7,648 nucleotides of DNA from NCBI GenBank assembly GCA_021827805.1, contig JAKAUG010000081.1, positions 1 through 7,648 of the forward strand, written 5' to 3'. Both the position numbers and the translations under genes were made by a program. The DNA comes from Bacillota bacterium (GTDB taxonomy: Bacteria > Bacillota > Sulfobacillia > RBS10-35 > JAJYVN01). The notes beneath the pieces are model-generated. The model had not been told where the DNA came from, made no database searches, and saw nothing but the letters and a program-made list of their open reading frames with translations. Shown piece after piece: positions 5,780 through 7,648 of the stretch (positions are counted from its first letter, which is position 1; each line of letters begins with the position of its first letter).

Positions 5780-5890
5780 CTCTCATCTCTCAGACGCATG
5801 GCGCCTGCCGGAGTTGGCACCGCGCCGTGCTTGGGCACGGCCGGTTGCCGGGCTTCATCGGGCCAGTCCCTCCACCACTCTGGATAAGAG
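5780..5890 (-). ncRNA. SAM-I (S-box) riboswitch
   Basis: Read on the minus strand, the leader starts with CTCTTATCCAGAGTGGTGGA, continues GGGACTGGCCCGATGAAG and CCCGGCAACC, then GGTGCCAACTCCGGC, and ends CTGAGAGATGAGAG. These are the invariant S-box blocks in the right order. P1 closes between CTCTTATC (5890-5883) and GATGAGAG (5787-5780) with one wobble. A variable hairpin, CCGTGC/GCACGG, sits between the GGCAACC and GGTGCC blocks. This class represses sulfur-amino-acid genes when S-adenosylmethionine is plentiful. Confidence 0.97.
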
Positions 5891-5916
5891 TTGCGCGGAT
5901 GAAGTTGTTGCGCAGT

Positions 5917-5945
5917 ACGATAGCAACGACCGCCCCAAGCGTCAA
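5917..5945 (-). promoter_or_regulatory. Sigma-70-type promoter of the SAM-controlled metM-metO unit
   Basis: TTGACG (5945-5940) and TATCGT (5922-5917) on the minus strand are separated by exactly 17 nt. The start would be near 5910, about 20 nt before the riboswitch P1 stem. The -35 box directly abuts the stop codon of the upstream permease gene (5949-5947), so the unit appears transcriptionally separate from it. Confidence 0.75.
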
Positions 5946-5946
5946 G

Positions 5947-7419
5947 TCATTGTCTGCGCAGGGCCTCCACCGGCTGGAGCTCCGATGCCAGGTAGGCGGG
6001 GTAGGTGCCGAAGAGCACACCCACCCCGGCTGCCGATCCCAAAGCGACGAAGAGCGAGCCCGGCAGGGGCGTGGCCTGCACCCCGTAGTGCAGCAGGAGG
6101 TGCACCCCGCCCAGGCCCCCGAGCCAGCCCACCGCGCCCCCCAGCGCCGAGACCAGGAGCGCCTCGAGCACGAACTGATAGAGCAGATCCAACTGCAGCG
6201 CACCCAGCGCCTTGCGCAACCCGATCTCCACCGTGCGCTCCCTGACGGAGACGAGCATGATGTTCATCACGCCGATGCCCCCCACCAGGAGCGAGACACC
6301 CGCGATGGCGGCCAGCATCAGGGTCAGCACCCTGCTGGCCGCATCGGCCTGCTTCACGAGGTCGTTGAGACTCTGCACCGAGACGGCTGGCCCGCTGCCC
6401 CCGGGAAGGATGAGGCTGCCGCCCCCGGAATTGCAGTTCGGGCAGTATCCCGGGGGCAGCGGGCCAAGGATCTTGCCGCTGGCGCCGCCCGCCGAACTGG
6501 TGGCCGCAAGCCCGAACATGTTCTCCAGGATGCGCTGGGCCTGCAGCACGGCAGGCTCCACATCCTGCCGGCTGGCGGCCTTCATCCAGATGGCGCTGAC
6601 CTGATCGGTGTGCGTGAACCACTCGGCGCTGGACTCGGGGATGAGCACAGCCTGATCGATGCCGGAACCGACGCTCACGGTCTGGGCGGCGCACGAGGAT
6701 CCGCTCCCGGAGCTGGCGCCACCGCCACCACCGCCACCGCAGCCCCCGGAGCCCCCGCTGCCGCCCGAGCCAGACCCGGAGCTGGCGCCGCTACCGCCGA
6801 CCAGCGCCGTCACCTGGCCGCTGCCGATCTTGGCCCCGCCCTGGTAAGCCAGGACCCCCACGATCCGGAACGGGGCCTGCCCGATGTAGATGTCCTGCCC
6901 GACGGGACCCAGCCCCCCGAACAGGGACTGGGCGGCGTCATACCCCAGCACCGCCACGTTCAGGGCATGCGTCTCCTCAAGCGGCGTGAGGAAGCTCCCC
7001 TCGAACACCGCCTCGCGGCGGATGTCCAGGAGCTGTGGGGTCACGCCGAGCACCGTGACGGAGCTGCCCGCCGAGGAGGTGCCGCGCCAGCGGACCGGAG
7101 CCGAGACGCCAAGCACAGGCATGGCGGCGCTCACAAACGGGATGCGCAGCTCGAGGTCGGCCGCGGTGCGCGCGGTCAGGCGCACCTGGGCGCTGTGGCT
7201 CTCCACCGTGATGATGTTCGTCCCAAGGCTCTGGTACTGTGCCGCCACCGCCTGGCGGGCGCCCTCGCCCACCGCCACCAGACTCACGACCGAGGCCACG
7301 CCGATGGCCACGCCCAGCACCGTGAGCACGGAGCGCAGGCCCCCGGTGAGGATACCCCCCAGGGCCACCTCCAGCCCAGCCGCCAAGCGCACGACGAAAC
7401 CCCAGATCGCCCTTGCCAT
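5947..7419 (-). CDS. MacB/FtsX-type ABC transporter permease
   Basis: A 490-residue membrane protein of the MacB class without an ATPase domain. Layout: transmembrane helix about 28-50 (RSVLTVLGVAIGVASVVSLV), a large extracytoplasmic domain (about 55-360), and three helices near 364-391, 415-437 and 454-476. The core carries the family signature GGIGVMNIMLVSVRERTVEIG (380-400) and ends with the usual ASELQPVEALR. Such permeases pair with a separate ATPase and often a periplasmic adaptor to export peptides, lipids or drugs, or to transmit force. ATG 7419 has GGAG 6 nt upstream. Oddity: residues about 207-243 are almost entirely Gly and Ser with C227 and C243, and a CPNC motif (326-329) lies in a second Gly-rich stretch. 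No ATPase gene is in the window; the substrate is unknown. Confidence 0.92.
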   Translation of the reverse strand: MARAIWGFVVRLAAGLEVALGGILTGGLRSVLTVLGVAIGVASVVSLVAVGEGARQAVAAQYQSLGTNIITVESHSAQVRLTARTAADLELRIPFVSAAMPVLGVSAPVRWRGTSSAGSSVTVLGVTPQLLDIRREAVFEGSFLTPLEETHALNVAVLGYDAAQSLFGGLGPVGQDIYIGQAPFRIVGVLAYQGGAKIGSGQVTALVGGSGASSGSGSGGSGGSGGCGGGGGGGASSGSGSSCAAQTVSVGSGIDQAVLIPESSAEWFTHTDQVSAIWMKAASRQDVEPAVLQAQRILENMFGLAATSSAGGASGKILGPLPPGYCPNCNSGGGSLILPGGSGPAVSVQSLNDLVKQADAASRVLTLMLAAIAGVSLLVGGIGVMNIMLVSVRERTVEIGLRKALGALQLDLLYQFVLEALLVSALGGAVGWLGGLGGVHLLLHYGVQATPLPGSLFVALGSAAGVGVLFGTYPAYLASELQPVEALRRQ

Positions 7420-7453
7420 GGTCCGCTCCGTTCCCGGCCCCGGGGCAGGCCGC

Positions 7454-7648
7454 CTATGCCTTGCCGCCGACCGCCGCCCGGGCCGTGGTCACCGCGGCGG
7501 CCCCCTGGACCCGCATCGGACCCACGCTCTTGACCACACCGCCCCCACCGGCGGTGGTCCCAGTCGCGGGCAGTCCCCTGTTGACCGAACCGGAGGGCAC
7601 CACGGACCCGTTGCCTGTGGCGGCGCTGGCGGCCGCCGCGGCGGCAGG
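7454..7648 (-). CDS. Ala/Gly-rich C-terminal tail of an unidentified protein
   Basis: A frame open from the right edge of the window for 64 codons ends at TAG (7456-7454), 34 nt before the permease start. It is a low-complexity Ala/Gly/Val/Thr sequence, including GNGSVVPSGSVNRGLPATG and VVKSVGPMRVQGAAAVTTAR. I do not recognise a family. The position directly upstream of a MacB-type permease would suit a periplasmic adaptor (MacA/HlyD type) or another transporter part, but the sequence itself does not show that. In such GC-rich DNA an open frame of this length can also be chance; the position and close spacing favour a real gene. Confidence 0.45.
   Translation of the reverse strand, partial: PAAAAAASAATGNGSVVPSGSVNRGLPATGTTAGGGGVVKSVGPMRVQGAAAVTTARAAVGGKA

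Noticed and set aside
5686..5838. N-terminal extension of the metM frame to 5838
   Set aside because: The extension translates through the riboswitch P1 strand and the terminator. The zinc-ribbon-containing protein begins naturally at ATG 5685.
4327..7533. Very long open frame on the plus strand (about 1068 codons)
   Set aside because: It runs antisense across metO, metM, the SAM riboswitch and the ABC permease. Its translation is Arg/Pro/Gly/His-rich without any domain, which is typical of the frame opposite GC-rich coding DNA.

Overview
The window is GC-rich bacterial DNA. Every confident gene lies on the minus strand except an insertion-sequence fragment at the left edge. Two intergenic leaders carry metabolite riboswitches (cobalamin and SAM-I), each followed by an intrinsic terminator. 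That style of control is typical of Bacillota and related lineages, so a high-GC member of that group or a neighbouring phylum such as Chloroflexota or Armatimonadota is plausible, but the window does not settle the taxonomy.

Reading along the minus strand (right to left): (1) 7648-7454, the Ala/Gly-rich tail of an unidentified protein; (2) 7419-5947, a MacB/FtsX-type ABC permease with an unusual Gly/Ser/Cys insertion; (3) a promoter (5945-5917), a SAM-I riboswitch (5890-5780) and a terminator (5761-5726) in front of a two-gene unit: a threonine-synthase-like PLP enzyme (5685-4450) and a MoaD/ThiS-like sulfur carrier ending in Gly-Gly-Cys-Cys (4418-4125); (4) smpB (4070-3591) followed at once by ssrA, the tmRNA gene (3557-3200), and its terminator (3124-3092), which is the whole trans-translation machinery; (5) a promoter (2946-2918), a cobalamin riboswitch (2912-2752) and a terminator (2700-2665) in front of cobT (2603-1548) and an overlapping NCS1-family permease (1545-235). 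On the plus strand at 2-157 is the C-terminus of an IS607-type serine recombinase, followed by a short tnpB-like remnant.

The most interesting unit is (3). A SAM riboswitch on a 'threonine synthase' makes little sense for threonine but fits homocysteine/methionine synthesis. With the adjacent sulfur carrier it matches the MetM/MetO route described in Streptomyces, in which O-phosphohomoserine and a protein thiocarboxylate give homocysteine. Unit (5) suggests that the NCS1 permease handles a B12-related base, for example a lower-ligand precursor used by CobT. The two units may connect through B12-dependent methionine synthase, which is not in this window. The tmRNA is otherwise canonical but has a T-arm without the usual UUC loop.
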